Below are positions 27,551-36,754 of a DNA stretch of 64,000 bases, piece after piece. Location of the stretch: positions 1-64,000 of the forward strand of contig CANNIA010000013.1 in assembly GCA_947504705.1 (NCBI GenBank). Reading direction: 5' to 3'. Position 1 is the first letter of the stretch. Each line of letters begins with the position of its first letter. The stretch comes from Paracoccaceae bacterium. Lineage in GTDB: Bacteria > Pseudomonadota > Alphaproteobacteria > Rhodobacterales > Rhodobacteraceae. The notes below the pieces were generated by a model. That model was not told where the DNA came from. It ran no database searches and saw only the letters and a program-made list of their open reading frames with translations. Both the position numbers and the translations under genes were made by a program.

Positions 27551-28060
27551 TTAGCCGCCGACTTCACCCCGACGCTGGTCGGTCACCCCGTCATGTCCAC
27601 CCAACGGCCTTTCCGGTGCATCGCCCCACCAATCGACGCGAATGGCCTTCCGTTCGGGATTGACCGGATAGACAATGCGGTTGGCCGCAATGTCCGCATT
27701 GCCGACGACCAGCAGCGTGACCTCAGCCTCGGTATTGTTCAGAAACGAATGCGCCATGCCGGTCCCGGCGGGAAACCCCACGGATTCCCCCGGACCAAGC
27801 CGATGCAGCACGCCATCCAGCCAGACATCCGGTGTCCCGGCCAGGACATGGACGAACTCTTCCTCATGGCTTTCCGCATGGGGAAGCGAGGTTCTGCGTC
27901 CCGGCAACAGCCGCATGTGATGGATGCCGATGGTCTTCAACCCAAGGCTTTCCCCCACCGCCGCGCCAAAGCTCATCGGCTCAACGGTCCCTTGAAAATT
28001 CCCCGGTTCCGTATCCTCAACCGCCCGCCAATGCAGGATCGCCGGATGCCGCGCGGTCAT
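27551..28060 (-). CDS. Cupin-domain protein
   Basis: This 169-residue protein has a single cupin barrel: [17 protein letters not shown] carries the first motif (His-x-x-x-Glu type), and [18 protein letters not shown] the second with its His. A metal site is likely. Its ATG overlaps the ispG stop (ATGA at 28057-28060), so translation is probably coupled. Function is not known; a small-molecule binding or isomerase/oxygenase role is possible. Confidence 0.8.
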   Translation of the reverse strand: MTARHPAILHWRAVEDTEPGNFQGTVEPMSFGAAVGESLGLKTIGIHHMRLLPGRRTSLPHAESHEEEFVHVLAGTPDVWLDGVLHRLGPGESVGFPAGTGMAHSFLNNTEAEVTLLVVGNADIAANRIVYPVNPERKAIRVDWWGDAPERPLGGHDGVTDQRRGEVGG

Positions 28061-29196
28061 TCCGCCGCCCCAACCGCCTCTGCCTCAGCCGCCGCCCGGT
28101 CAATCTCGGCAGCCTTCTTTTCCACCAGCCCGACGATGTGGTCGATCATCTTGTCGTTGCCCAACGTATGGTCCTGCTTGCCCGCCAGATAGACCATCCC
28201 TTTGCCCGCCCCGCCGCCGGTAAAGCCGATGTCGGTCATCAGGGCCTCACCCGGGCCATTCACCACGCAACCGATGATCGACAGGCTAAGCGGAGTGGTA
28301 ATATGCGCCAACCGCTCTTCCAGCACCGAGACGGTCTTGATCACGTCAAACCCCTGCCGCGCGCAAGAGGGGCACGAGATGATCGTGACCCCCCGATGCC
28401 GCAACCCCAGCGATTTCAGGATTTCAAAGCCGACCTTCACTTCCTCCACTGGGTCCGCCGAAAGCGACACCCGGATCGTGTCGCCGATCCCGAACCATAG
28501 AAGGCTGCCAAGACCAATCGCCGATTTCACCGTGCCCGAAACCAGCCCACCGGCCTCGGTGATCCCCAGATGGATCGGCGCGTCGGTGACTGTCGCCAGC
28601 TGCTGATAAGCCGCCGCCGCCATGAACACATCGGACGCCTTCACCGAAATCTTGAATTCGTGAAAGTCATTGTCCTGCAACAGCTTGATATGGTCGAGGC
28701 CACTTTCCACCATCGCATCCGGGCAAGGCTCGCCATACTTGTCCAGCAGGTGCTTTTCCAACGACCCCGCATTCACCCCGATCCGGATAGAACAGCCATG
28801 GTCCTTGGCCGCCCGCACCACCTCGGCCACGCGCCTAGCGTCACCGATATTTCCGGGGTTGATCCGCAGACAAGCCGCCCCAGCCTCCGCCGCCTCGATC
28901 GCACGCTTATAGTGGAAATGGATGTCCGCCACGATCGGAACCGGGCTTTCCGCCACAATCTCGCGCAGGGCGCGGGTGCTGGCCTCGTCCGGGGTTGAGA
29001 CACGCACGATATCAACCCCCGCGACCGCCGCCCGCTGGATCTGCTCGATGGTTGCCGCCACATCGGTGGTCAGCGTGTTGGTCATGGTCTGCACCGAGAT
29101 CGGCGCGTCGCCCCCGACAAGGACCTTGCCCACCCGAATCTGGCGGCTTACCCGCCGGTCAATGTTGCGCCAGGGACGGATGGGATTGTGGGTCAT
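28057..29196 (-). CDS. ispG: 4-hydroxy-3-methylbut-2-enyl diphosphate synthase
   Basis: This 379-residue [4Fe-4S] enzyme of the non-mevalonate isoprenoid pathway converts methylerythritol cyclodiphosphate to HMBPP. The three cluster cysteines are in SCPSCARQG (about 271 and 274) and CVVNGPGE (about 306). The TIM-barrel N-terminus [12 protein letters not shown] is typical. The A-type carrier ErpA (7201) is a known supplier of its cluster in other bacteria. It follows the rodZ gene by 81 bp. Confidence 0.95.
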   Translation of the reverse strand: MTHNPIRPWRNIDRRVSRQIRVGKVLVGGDAPISVQTMTNTLTTDVAATIEQIQRAAVAGVDIVRVSTPDEASTRALREIVAESPVPIVADIHFHYKRAIEAAEAGAACLRINPGNIGDARRVAEVVRAAKDHGCSIRIGVNAGSLEKHLLDKYGEPCPDAMVESGLDHIKLLQDNDFHEFKISVKASDVFMAAAAYQQLATVTDAPIHLGITEAGGLVSGTVKSAIGLGSLLWFGIGDTIRVSLSADPVEEVKVGFEILKSLGLRHRGVTIISCPSCARQGFDVIKTVSVLEERLAHITTPLSLSIIGCVVNGPGEALMTDIGFTGGGAGKGMVYLAGKQDHTLGNDKMIDHIVGLVEKKAAEIDRAAAEAEAVGAAE

Positions 29197-29277
29197 GGCC
29201 TGCCTATCGGGTTTTGCCGGAACATAGCAAAAGCCCGGTCAGCGGCAATGCAGATCAGGGGGAAAGCAACGCCTGCC

Positions 29278-30468
29278 TCAGGGGCAGAGCAGCACTTCGT
29301 TCAGATCAGTGTCCAGCGCCGCAAGTTCGGTATCCGCGCTGCAATCTGCCAAGGCGATGTTTTGCGCCAAGGCCTCCGGGGCAAGCGAGATGTCTTTCAC
29401 CACATTGGCACCGGGGGCAGCCGGCCCATAGGTCTGACCGTTGACCAAGAAATAGACAGCCCCCGAATTGCCGGTGCGAAAGATCGCAGCCGTCTCCATC
29501 GGGGCAACCTGATAGCGCTCGCCAGCGTCCAGGATCTTTTCGAACAGCACCGTGCCATCGGCGGCATCGATCTGCACCCAAGCCGGACGCACTGCCAGAA
29601 TTTCCACCCCTGCGTCGGCGGCGGCGACAACCTGCACATCCGCGCCCAAGGCTTCGTCAATGGCCGCATCGATGGCCGAATCTCCGGCTCCGGCCAGCAC
29701 CCCGGCCTGATTGGGGTCGATGGCTGCAATGGGACCGTCACGCGCCGTCAGAACGGGCACTTCCAGCGCCTCAGGACGATACAGCCGATCAAGCGGGTCC
29801 GCTACCTCACCCTCGGCACTGGCCAGTTCCTCGGAGCCGGCATCTGCGCCCTGACCGGTCAGCGGAACGCCACCCGGTTGCAGCGGATCAATCTCGGTAA
29901 GAACATTTGGCGCTTCATCGACCGGGGCAAGCTGGACCCGCTGCACTTCCTGCAGAATCGACCAGCCACCATAGCCGATTGCCCCCAAAAGCGCGACCAG
30001 AACCGCAACAGACCCCAAGGCACCAGGTTCGACCCGCGACATGAATGTCTCGCTGCGCGGGATGTACATCGCATGCGGATTGGCCAAAGGGTCAGAATAT
30101 TCCACGCCGGCGCGGGCACGGGCAGGCTGCGTCGTTGCAGCACCCGCCGAAAGCCCATGCGAAACGGTATAGCCTGCCTCACGGCAGAAACGCTCAAAGG
30201 CCCATTCAGGGTCCATGCCCAGATAGCGCGCATAGGAGCGCAGATAGCCCGCGACAAACCCGGGGGTCTCAAAGGCGGAAAGATCGGCGTTTTCGATCGC
30301 TGAGATATAGGTGGCTTTGATCTTAAGTTCGCGCTGGACATCAAGCAGCGATTTCCCAAGCGTGGCACGTTCGCCCCGCATGAGATCGCCCAGTCGCAAT
30401 TCGAAGTCGTCAAAGCCTTTCGGCTTGTCTTCTTCGATTGTCGAAGGTTTTGCCCTCCAACCGAACAT
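29278..30468 (-). CDS. rodZ: RodZ-like cytoskeletal/HTH membrane protein
   Basis: This 396-residue bitopic protein has a cytoplasmic helix-turn-helix domain (about 25-100, SLLDVQRELKIKATYISAIEN), one transmembrane helix (about 150-172), a low-complexity acidic linker, and a periplasmic DUF4115 domain (about 300-375). This is the RodZ layout; RodZ links MreB to the wall synthesis machinery. A rodZ-ispG pair is a common arrangement in proteobacteria, which supports the call. No MreB gene is in the window. Confidence 0.87.
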   Translation of the reverse strand: MFGWRAKPSTIEEDKPKGFDDFELRLGDLMRGERATLGKSLLDVQRELKIKATYISAIENADLSAFETPGFVAGYLRSYARYLGMDPEWAFERFCREAGYTVSHGLSAGAATTQPARARAGVEYSDPLANPHAMYIPRSETFMSRVEPGALGSVAVLVALLGAIGYGGWSILQEVQRVQLAPVDEAPNVLTEIDPLQPGGVPLTGQGADAGSEELASAEGEVADPLDRLYRPEALEVPVLTARDGPIAAIDPNQAGVLAGAGDSAIDAAIDEALGADVQVVAAADAGVEILAVRPAWVQIDAADGTVLFEKILDAGERYQVAPMETAAIFRTGNSGAVYFLVNGQTYGPAAPGANVVKDISLAPEALAQNIALADCSADTELAALDTDLNEVLLCP

Positions 30469-30587
30469 TATTGCCCTGTCCCCTTCGATCTGCCTGCGTG
30501 CCCGGTCGCCTTCCCCGACGACTCGTGCCTTCTTCGTATTAGCTAGAACTTAACACAGAACAAGGGGTTTTCCACAGCCCAAACTGC

Positions 30588-31817
30588 TTATGCGACGGCC
30601 TCAGCGCGATTCAGCGCACAATGGATCCACAAGGAATCCATCGCCTTGACCAGCCGGTCGATCTCCTCTGCCCCATGCACGGGCGAAGGCGTAAAGCGCA
30701 GCCGTTCGGTTCCACGCGGAACGGTCGGGAAATTGATCGGCTGGACATAGATTCCATGATCTTCCAGCAATAAATCCGACAGCATCTTGCAATGCACAGG
30801 GTTGCCGACATGGACCGGCACGATATGGCTGCCGTGGTCGATCAACGGCAGCCCAAGCGCCTTCAAACGCATCTTCAGCGCCCGCGCCTGCGCCTGATGT
30901 TTTGCCCGCAACGCATTGTCTGTCTTCAGAAAACGGACCGAGGCCGCAGCCCCCGCAGCCACGGCAGGTGGCAACGAGGTCGTGAAGATGAACCCCGGCG
31001 CATAGGACCGGATCGCATCGACCATCTTGGCCGACGCCGCGATGTAACCGCCAAAGACGCCGTAAGCCTTGGCCAGCGTGCCGTTGATGATGTCGACCCG
31101 GTGCATCTGCCCGTCGCGCTCTGCAATCCCTGCGCCGCGTGGGCCGTACATGCCGACGGCATGAACCTCGTCCAGATAGGTCAATGCGCCGAATTCCGCC
31201 GCCAGATCGCAAATTGCGCTGATCGGCCCGAAATCCCCATCCATCGAATAGATCGACTCAAACGCGATCAGCTTCGGTGCGGCCGAATCATCTGCAGCCA
31301 ACAACTCGCGCAGATGCGCCACATCATTGTGCCGGAATATCCGCTTTTCCCCGCCCCCGCGCCGCACGCCTTCGATCATCGAGGCATGGTTCAGGGCGTC
31401 GGAATAAATGATCAGCCCCGGAAATATCGCCCGCAGCGTCGACAAGGTCGCATCATTCGCCACATAGGCCGAGGTAAAGACCAGCGCCGCATCCTTGCCA
31501 TGCAAATCCGCCAGCTCGGCCTCCAGCGCCTTGTGCCAGCGCGTCGTGCCCGAGATGTTCCGCGTGCCTCCAGACCCGGCCCCCGCCTCATCCAGCGCCT
31601 GATGCATCGCCTCCAGCACCACGGGATGTTGCCCCATGCCAAGGTAGTCGTTGCCGCACCAGACAGTGATGTCCTTCTGGCTGCCATCCGGCCTGGTCCA
31701 GACCGCATGCGGGAACCGCCCCTGATCGCGCGCGATGTCGATAAAGGTGCGATAGCGCCCCTCGTCGTGCAACCGCTGCAGGCTTGCGTCCAGTGCTGCT
31801 TCGTAATCCATGGTCAT
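30588..31817 (-). CDS. hemA: 5-aminolevulinate synthase
   Basis: This 409-residue PLP enzyme condenses glycine and succinyl-CoA to 5-aminolevulinate, the first step of tetrapyrrole synthesis by the C4 route. The sequence is strikingly close to Rhodobacter HemA/Hem[41 protein letters not shown], and the PLP lysine in [21 protein letters not shown] is spaced 8 bases from ATG 31817; ATG 31811 (MDYEAALD) would match the Rhodobacter N-terminus exactly and is the alternative. The frame is open to 31934. An FNR-type box lies 49-62 bp upstream. Confidence 0.95.
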   Translation of the reverse strand: MTMDYEAALDASLQRLHDEGRYRTFIDIARDQGRFPHAVWTRPDGSQKDITVWCGNDYLGMGQHPVVLEAMHQALDEAGAGSGGTRNISGTTRWHKALEAELADLHGKDAALVFTSAYVANDATLSTLRAIFPGLIIYSDALNHASMIEGVRRGGGEKRIFRHNDVAHLRELLAADDSAAPKLIAFESIYSMDGDFGPISAICDLAAEFGALTYLDEVHAVGMYGPRGAGIAERDGQMHRVDIINGTLAKAYGVFGGYIAASAKMVDAIRSYAPGFIFTTSLPPAVAAGAAASVRFLKTDNALRAKHQAQARALKMRLKALGLPLIDHGSHIVPVHVGNPVHCKMLSDLLLEDHGIYVQPINFPTVPRGTERLRFTPSPVHGAEEIDRLVKAMDSLWIHCALNRAEAVA

Positions 31818-31865
31818 CCCGGGCTTCCTTTGCGCCAGCCTTCGCAGGAACGGCGCATCAAGGCC

Positions 31866-31879
31866 TTGATTTCGGTCAA
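31866..31879 (-). promoter_or_regulatory. FNR/FnrL box upstream of hemA
   Basis: TTGACCGAAATCAA on the minus strand matches TTGAT-N4-ATCAA with one difference and lies 49-62 bp upstream of hemA. FnrL control of hemA is established in Rhodobacter sphaeroides, which supports function here. Confidence 0.65.
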
Positions 31880-32013
31880 GTCGCGGCAAGTTCCAAGACG
31901 GCGAAATGTCGCCCCCAACGGGTGCCTGCGCCAAAGCTTACCCAAATCCGCGCGCTATAGACAGAACCAAGCCGCCTGCTAACCTGTCAGCCAATCACAT
32001 TCCGGAGAGTGCC

Positions 32014-33387
32014 ATGTCCCTCGACGCCGTCCTTTCGCACATCGACGCCACCTTGCCCGAAGCCATCGACCGCCTGATCGCGCTTCTGCGCATCCCCTCG
32101 ATCTCAACCGACCCTGCCTACAAGGACGATTGCGCCCGCGCCGCCGACTGGCTGACCGAAGACCTGAAGACGCTGGGTTTTGACGCCCGCTCTGCCCCAA
32201 CTCCCGGGCACCCGATGGTCGTGGGCCATGGCGGTACCGGCAACCGCCACATCCTTTTCTACGGCCACTATGACGTGCAACCCGTTGATCCACTTTCCCT
32301 TTGGCACAGTGACCCGTTCGACCCCCAACTGGAAGACACCCCCAAAGGCCGCGTGATCCGCGCCCGTGGCGCCTCGGACGACAAGGGCCAGCTGATGACC
32401 TTCATCGAGGCCTGCCGCGCATGGAAAGCCGTCCACGGCACGCTGCCCGGCAAGCTGACGATCTTTCTGGAAGGCGAAGAGGAATCGGGCTCTCCCTCGC
32501 TCATCCCTTTCATGGAAGCCAACCGCGCCGAACTCACGGCCAGCCTTGCCCTCATCTGCGACACCGGACTGTACGAAGACCGCCTTCCCGCCATCTCCAC
32601 CCAACTCCGCGGCCTTGCGAAATCCGAATTCACCATCCACGCCGCCAGCCGCGATCTGCATTCCGGCGCTTACGGCGGCCTTGCCCGCAATCCGCTGCAT
32701 GTCATGGCGCAGCTTTTGGCCGACCTTCACGATGCCGAAGGCCGCGTCATGGTTCCCCGCTTCTATGATGATGTCGAGGAACTCTCAGACAAGCTTCGCC
32801 AGCAATGGCAGGGCCTTGCCTTCAACCATGCCGCCTATCTGGGCGATGTCGGCCTTTCCATTCCGGCAGGCGAACAGGACCGCACACCCTTGGAAATGCT
32901 CTGGTCGCGGCCAACGGCCGAGGTCAACGGCATGTGGGGCGGCTACAACGGTGCGGGCTTCAAGACCGTACTTCCGGCCGAGGTCCACGCCAAGGTCAGC
33001 TTCCGCCTTGTCTCGCGCCAGGACCCCGCGAAGGTTCTGCAATCCTTCCGCACCTGGGCCGAAGCCCGCATCCCCGCCGATTGCCGCATCGCCTGGCACG
33101 ATGAAATCGAAGGCTCACCCGCCTCGGTCATGTCGATCGCCGATCCTGCGTTCGAGGCTGCCCGCGCCGCATTGACCGAAGAATGGGGCCGCCCCGCTGT
33201 CTTCATTGGCGAAGGTGGCTCGATTCCGATTGCCGGCTACTTCAAATCCATCCTTGGCATGGACGCGATGCTGGTCGGTTTTGCCAAGGACGATGACCAG
33301 ATCCACTCACCCAACGAAAAATACGATGTCGAAAGTTTCCACAAAGGCATCCGCTCCTGGGCCCGCATCTTGGAACGAATCGCATGA
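32014..33387 (+). CDS. M20-family dipeptidase
   Basis: This 457-residue zinc peptidase belongs to the M20 (CNDP/PepV-like) group. Metal-site motifs are FYGHYDVQPVDP, GASDDKGQL and EGEEESGSPS (the general-base Glu pair), with a dimerisation insert in between and a late His (DDQIHSPNE). It should cleave dipeptides or related amides in the cytoplasm. ATG 32014 has a GGAG site; the frame is open to 31906. The next gene overlaps its stop (ATGA). Confidence 0.9.
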   Translation: MSLDAVLSHIDATLPEAIDRLIALLRIPSISTDPAYKDDCARAADWLTEDLKTLGFDARSAPTPGHPMVVGHGGTGNRHILFYGHYDVQPVDPLSLWHSDPFDPQLEDTPKGRVIRARGASDDKGQLMTFIEACRAWKAVHGTLPGKLTIFLEGEEESGSPSLIPFMEANRAELTASLALICDTGLYEDRLPAISTQLRGLAKSEFTIHAASRDLHSGAYGGLARNPLHVMAQLLADLHDAEGRVMVPRFYDDVEELSDKLRQQWQGLAFNHAAYLGDVGLSIPAGEQDRTPLEMLWSRPTAEVNGMWGGYNGAGFKTVLPAEVHAKVSFRLVSRQDPAKVLQSFRTWAEARIPADCRIAWHDEIEGSPASVMSIADPAFEAARAALTEEWGRPAVFIGEGGSIPIAGYFKSILGMDAMLVGFAKDDDQIHSPNEKYDVESFHKGIRSWARILERIA

Positions 33388-33842
33388 CAATCGAAATCCG
33401 CAATGCACACTCTGCAGACCGCGACGCATTCCTGTTGCTTTGGAAGCGCTTCATTGATGGCTACAGAATTGTACTGAAAGACGGGGTCAGCGATTTTACT
33501 TGGCACCGCCTGATGGACCCGGCCAGCAAGCTTACCGCGCGCATTGCTTGCCTGGATGGCAAGCCGGTAGGCTTTGCAATTCACCAGCACCATCCATCAA
33601 CCTGGGTCATGGGGGATGATTGCTATCTCGAAGATCTCTTCGTCGCTCCGGAAGCCCGGGGCAAGGGTCTTGGTCGTGCCCTGATCGAAGACTTGATTGC
33701 GTTGGCCCGTTCAAGGGGTTGGAAGCGGCTTTACTGGATGACCGAAATCGAGAACGACATCGCCCGTCAACTTTACGACCAGTTCTGCAAGGACGACGGT
33801 CACATACGCTATCGAATGAACCTTTCCTCCGGTACCGAATGA
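33384..33842 (+). CDS. GNAT-family N-acetyltransferase
   Basis: This 152-residue acetyltransferase has the acetyl-CoA motif A in DLFVAPEARGKGLGRALIEDL (R-G-K-G-L-G). Its start overlaps the M20 peptidase stop by 4 bp, so the two are likely coupled. The acceptor is unknown. The base composition is a little less GC-rich than its neighbours. A 12-base direct repeat (CGAATGAACCT) occurs across its 3' end. Confidence 0.87.
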   Translation: MTIEIRNAHSADRDAFLLLWKRFIDGYRIVLKDGVSDFTWHRLMDPASKLTARIACLDGKPVGFAIHQHHPSTWVMGDDCYLEDLFVAPEARGKGLGRALIEDLIALARSRGWKRLYWMTEIENDIARQLYDQFCKDDGHIRYRMNLSSGTE

Positions 33843-33865
33843 ACCTCTAAGGTACATGGGGAAAG

Positions 33866-33942
33866 TGGCGCGGTGGACGGGACTCGAACCCGCGACCCCC
33901 GGCGTGACAGGCCGGTACTCTAACCAACTGAGCTACCACCGC
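33866..33942 (-). tRNA. tRNA-Asp (anticodon GTC), copy 1
   Basis: A 77-nt cloverleaf on the minus strand: acceptor GCGGTGG/CCACCGC, D-arm AGCTCAGTTGGT, anticodon loop CTGTCAC (GTC), T-loop GTTCGAGTC, with CCA encoded. Nearly identical to the copy at 34215-34291 (one difference in the T-stem). Confidence 0.96.
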
Positions 33943-34141
33943 GCGATTGGGGCGGGATAATGGGTTGGCCGGGGGGCGTCAAGCGGGAAAAGACAGTGGG
34001 ATGGCGACAAATACTCCGGGCTTTGCGCAGCGCCTCTTACCACGCTATGCCGAAGGTGCGTCCGCGCAAGGATCGTCAAGGACCCTGGAAAATGCGGAAT
34101 TTCAAAGTCCAAATTTTCCGTAAACGTTCACGCGTAAGCAT

Positions 34142-34155
34142 TTGATATAAATCAG
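34142..34155. promoter_or_regulatory. FNR-like dyad between the tRNA-Asp genes
   Basis: TTGATATAAATCAG matches TTGAT-N4-ATCAA except the last base. No protein gene is adjacent, so it may be chance in an AT-richer stretch. Confidence 0.25.
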
Positions 34156-34167
34156 CAATCACCAAAG

Positions 34168-34182
34168 TGTCCACCGTGGACA
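34168..34182. promoter_or_regulatory. 15-bp palindrome, copy 2 of a three-copy motif
   Basis: TGTCCAC-C-GTGGACA, 13 bp after the FNR-like dyad and between two tRNA-Asp genes. It is the same palindrome as at 5216 and 35378, here with central C. The rest of the 271-bp spacer (33943-34214) holds no convincing gene. Confidence 0.5.
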
Positions 34183-34214
34183 GTTTTGACGATTCCGGGG
34201 CTGAAAGGAAAGAC

Positions 34215-34291
34215 TGGCGCGGTGGACGGGGCTCGAACCCGCGACCCCCGGCGTGACAGGCCGGTACTCTAACCAACTGAGCTACCACCGC
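34215..34291 (-). tRNA. tRNA-Asp (anticodon GTC), copy 2
   Basis: A 77-nt tRNA on the minus strand with the same acceptor, D-arm and anticodon (GTC) as the copy at 33866, CCA encoded. The only visible difference is A to G in the T-stem region, as read on the plus strand. Confidence 0.96.
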
Positions 34292-34349
34292 GCGTAGAGG
34301 CCGAAATAGACGCATCCTTCGGGGCCGTCAATGGGGCCGCTGGGGTTTT

Positions 34350-35285
34350 TCAACGCTCCGGAGCGGGGATCCATTCCCCCTCATCCCCCGGCGGCAGTTT
34401 GAACCGCCCATGCTGCCAGTCCCCAGCCCGCCAAGCCTCCCGCGCCGCATCCAGCCGATCGCGGGACGAGGCGACGAAGTTCCACCAGATATACCGGGGT
34501 CCGTCCATCGTGGCCCCACCCAGAACCATCATCCGCGCGCCCTGCTCGCCAGCTTTGACCGAGATCCGGTCACCAGGCCGGAAAACCAGCATCCGGCCGG
34601 CCTCGAACTCCTGCCCGGCGCAGCTGATGCTGCCTTCCAGCACGAAGATCCCCCGATCCTCATGATTGTCCGGCAAAGGCAGCGCCGCGCCGGGCTGAAG
34701 CAGCGCGTCGGCATAGAAGACCTCCGAGGGCATCTTCAGCGGCACCTCCTCTCCCCAGGCATTGCCAAGGATCAGCCGGACCTGCTTGCCCTCCCCCTCC
34801 AACTCGGGCAGATTGGCGCGGGGAAGGTGGGCGAAATCCGCCGCATCATCCTCGCGGTCGCGCGGCAGGGCCAGCCATGTCTGCAGCCCATACAGCGACA
34901 GCGGGGCCTGCCGCGCCGGGCCATCCGTCCGCTCGGAATGGGTGATCCCCTGCCCCGCCAGCATCCAGTTGATCGCCCCCGGCTCGATCCACATGTCGTT
35001 GCCGATGCTGTCGCGGTGATGGATCCGGCCCTTCAGAAGGTAGGTCACGGTCCCAAGCCCGATATGGGGATGGGGCCGGACGTCCAGACCTTGACCGGTC
35101 AGAAACTCGGCCGGGCCGAACTGGTCGAAAAAGATGAAAGGCCCGACCATCTGCCGCTCGGCCGAGGGCAGTGCGCGGCGGACTTCGAACCCACCCAAGT
35201 CTCGGGCGCGGGGGACGATCACGGTTTCAATCGCATCCACGGCATCGCCGATCGGGATCGTGGGGTCAAGCAGAGGGTTCCACAT
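34350..35285 (-). CDS. Pirin-family protein
   Basis: This 311-residue bicupin belongs to the pirin family. The N-terminal metal site is clear: RPHPHIGLGTVTYLLKG, HHRDSIG and a Glu in GQGITHSERTDG. Some bacterial pirins have quercetinase activity and others bind metabolic enzymes, so the role here is open. The palindrome at 35378-35394 lies 93 bp upstream and may be its operator. Confidence 0.9.
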   Translation of the reverse strand: MWNPLLDPTIPIGDAVDAIETVIVPRARDLGGFEVRRALPSAERQMVGPFIFFDQFGPAEFLTGQGLDVRPHPHIGLGTVTYLLKGRIHHRDSIGNDMWIEPGAINWMLAGQGITHSERTDGPARQAPLSLYGLQTWLALPRDREDDAADFAHLPRANLPELEGEGKQVRLILGNAWGEEVPLKMPSEVFYADALLQPGAALPLPDNHEDRGIFVLEGSISCAGQEFEAGRMLVFRPGDRISVKAGEQGARMMVLGGATMDGPRYIWWNFVASSRDRLDAAREAWRAGDWQHGRFKLPPGDEGEWIPAPER

Positions 35286-35377
35286 GATCGGTCTCCTTTG
35301 CAGACAAGCTAGCCAGTGGCCGGGAAAAAAACACCCCTTTGCGAAGCGCGAGGGCTGTGCGGGAATGAACAGGGGGG

Positions 35378-35394
35378 ATGTCCACGGTGGACAT
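35378..35394. promoter_or_regulatory. 17-bp palindrome, copy 3 of a three-copy motif
   Basis: ATGTCCAC-G-GTGGACAT is a perfect palindrome 93-109 bp upstream of the pirin start (minus strand). It shares the 15-bp core TGTCCACSGTGGACA with the sites at 5216 and 34168. Confidence 0.5.
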
Positions 35395-35486
35395 TCCTTA
35401 GCTTTCGATTTGTATTCAAATGGTTGGCTGCGGGCGTTGACGACTTGTGAACTTTGTTTCTTTTAGAAAGCGCGCCGCCTAGGAAA

Positions 35487-35562
35487 TGGTGGGTCGTGAC
35501 GGGCTCGAACCGCCGACATTCTCGGTGTAAACGAGACGCTCTACCAACTGAGCTAACGACCC
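35487..35562 (-). tRNA. tRNA-Val (anticodon TAC)
   Basis: A 76-nt cloverleaf on the minus strand: acceptor GGGTCGT/ACGACCC, D-arm AGCTCAGTTGGT, anticodon loop TTTACAC (TAC), T-loop GTTCGAGCC, CCA encoded. Confidence 0.95.
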
Positions 35563-35589
35563 GGCACCTTCCGGTTCTGAATGCGCGGT

Positions 35590-36192
35590 CTAGCTGCGGT
35601 CGGAGTGTTTTGCAAGCCGGGTCTGAGCGTGCCGCAGCACAAGTTCCTGTCCGTCAAGGATGCGGTAGACGACGCCCTGCTCGCAGGTCAACCTTGCCGT
35701 ATCCAAGTGCGAAAGGCCCAGAAGCTGGCCGCGCAGGTGGCAAGCGGTCACGCCATGGGTGACCAGAATGACGGGACGACTGACCTCGGCCAGCAGGTCA
35801 GCCACACGGGCGGCAACCGCAAGATGCCCTTCCCCGCCGGGGGCGTTGTCCATCCACCAGAAACTGTCATCGTCAAGGATACTTGTTCCAAAGATGTCCT
35901 CGCGACAAATCCCCTCCTACTGACCGATCGAGATTTCGCGCAGCCTTGCCTCGGGCTGCTCCACGCGACCCAATTCCGCAAGGGACAGAACAGCGGTGCG
36001 GGCCGCTCTGGGCTGTGGGCTGGTTAGAACCTGATAGTCCAGCGGATCAACGATATGGGACGCAAGACTGCGTCCCTGTGCTTCGGCTTGCTGCACCCCA
36101 AGCGGGGTCAGCGGCGCATCCATGGCCGCCTGATAGCGTTGCGCGAGGCTCCACACGGTCTGACCGTGGCGCAGGATCAAGACTTCTGACAT
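35590..36192 (-). pseudogene. Histidine phosphatase-family gene interrupted by an in-frame amber codon
   Basis: Two halves of one phosphoglycerate-mutase-like phosphatase lie in the same frame. The first (from ATG 36192) has the catalytic RHG motif (VLILRHGQTVW) and ends LREISIGQ at TAG 35917-35919. After the stop the frame continues EGICREDIFG and then contains the second catalytic His in VTHGVTACHL. In intact family members the position after 'G-x' is usually tryptophan (GxWEG), so TAG most likely arose from TGG by one base change. No frameshift is needed. It could be a recent pseudogene, a sequencing error, or amber readthrough. Confidence 0.8.
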
Positions 36193-36232
36193 GGGGTTCC
36201 GCAAACAGCTGCCACGGGCATCAGGGGCAAAA

Positions 36233-36307
36233 TGGTGGGCGATAACGGATTTGAACCGCTGACATCTTCGATGTGAACGAAGCGCTCTACCGCTGAGCTA
36301 ATCGCCC
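36233..36307 (-). tRNA. tRNA-Val (anticodon CAC)
   Basis: A 75-nt cloverleaf on the minus strand: acceptor GGGCGAT/ATCGCCC, D-arm AGCTCAGCGGT, anticodon loop TTCACAT (CAC), T-loop GTTCAAATC, CCA encoded. Confidence 0.95.
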
Positions 36308-36346
36308 GAAATCTGCATTCGGTATCTGCATTCGGTGCGGCGGCTT

Positions 36347-36754
36347 TTAGCTATCCTCGTCTTCATCCGCAAGAGCCAATCCAGCGGCGCGTGGACCGTC
36401 TGCAAGGCGCAGCTTCAGCGTCATGACCGGCGGCTGGTTCTTGGCCACACGGAGCTTGCCAAGGGGCGGGACGTTCAGGTCGTTGCCGGTCGCAAGGGCT
36501 ATGCCGATTGCCTCCAGCACGGCCTCGACGGTCTTTTTGAGGTCGTTCTTGTTGCCACCGATGGCTGACGCGACCGTATCGACAAGGTCCTTGACCTTCA
36601 GACCCTCGCCCTTTTGTCCGACCGCGGGGAAGCCACCGGAGTCCCCCTGAACCAGCTTTAGCACAGGCTTGACCTCTTTGCCTTTCGTCAGCCGGTCAGC
36701 CCGCTTTTCAGCGCGCGCGCGCCGCTTGGAACCGTCGAAGTCATCTGCTGCCAT
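36347..36754 (-). CDS. HU/IHF-like DNA-binding protein
   Basis: This 135-residue protein has a basic N-terminal extension (RRARAEKRADRL) and, from about residue 48, an HU-type domain (KDLVDTVASAIGGNKNDLKKTVEAVLEAI...LPPLGKLRV pattern). The extended beta-arm of classical HU seems shortened. It probably binds DNA and helps organise the nucleoid. Start 36754 (MAADDFDG) is chosen; the frame continues far upstream antisense to the next genes and cannot be coding there. Confidence 0.78.
   Translation of the reverse strand: MAADDFDGSKRRARAEKRADRLTKGKEVKPVLKLVQGDSGGFPAVGQKGEGLKVKDLVDTVASAIGGNKNDLKKTVEAVLEAIGIALATGNDLNVPPLGKLRVAKNQPPVMTLKLRLADGPRAAGLALADEDEDS

Noticed and set aside
33780-33853. Short direct repeat CGAATGAACCT at the 3' end of the acetyltransferase gene
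   Set aside because: Only two copies of about a dozen bases; more likely local slippage than an attachment site.
33960-34145. A 61-residue open frame between the tRNA-Asp genes
   Set aside because: No ribosome site and no recognisable feature; composition is that of an intergenic region.
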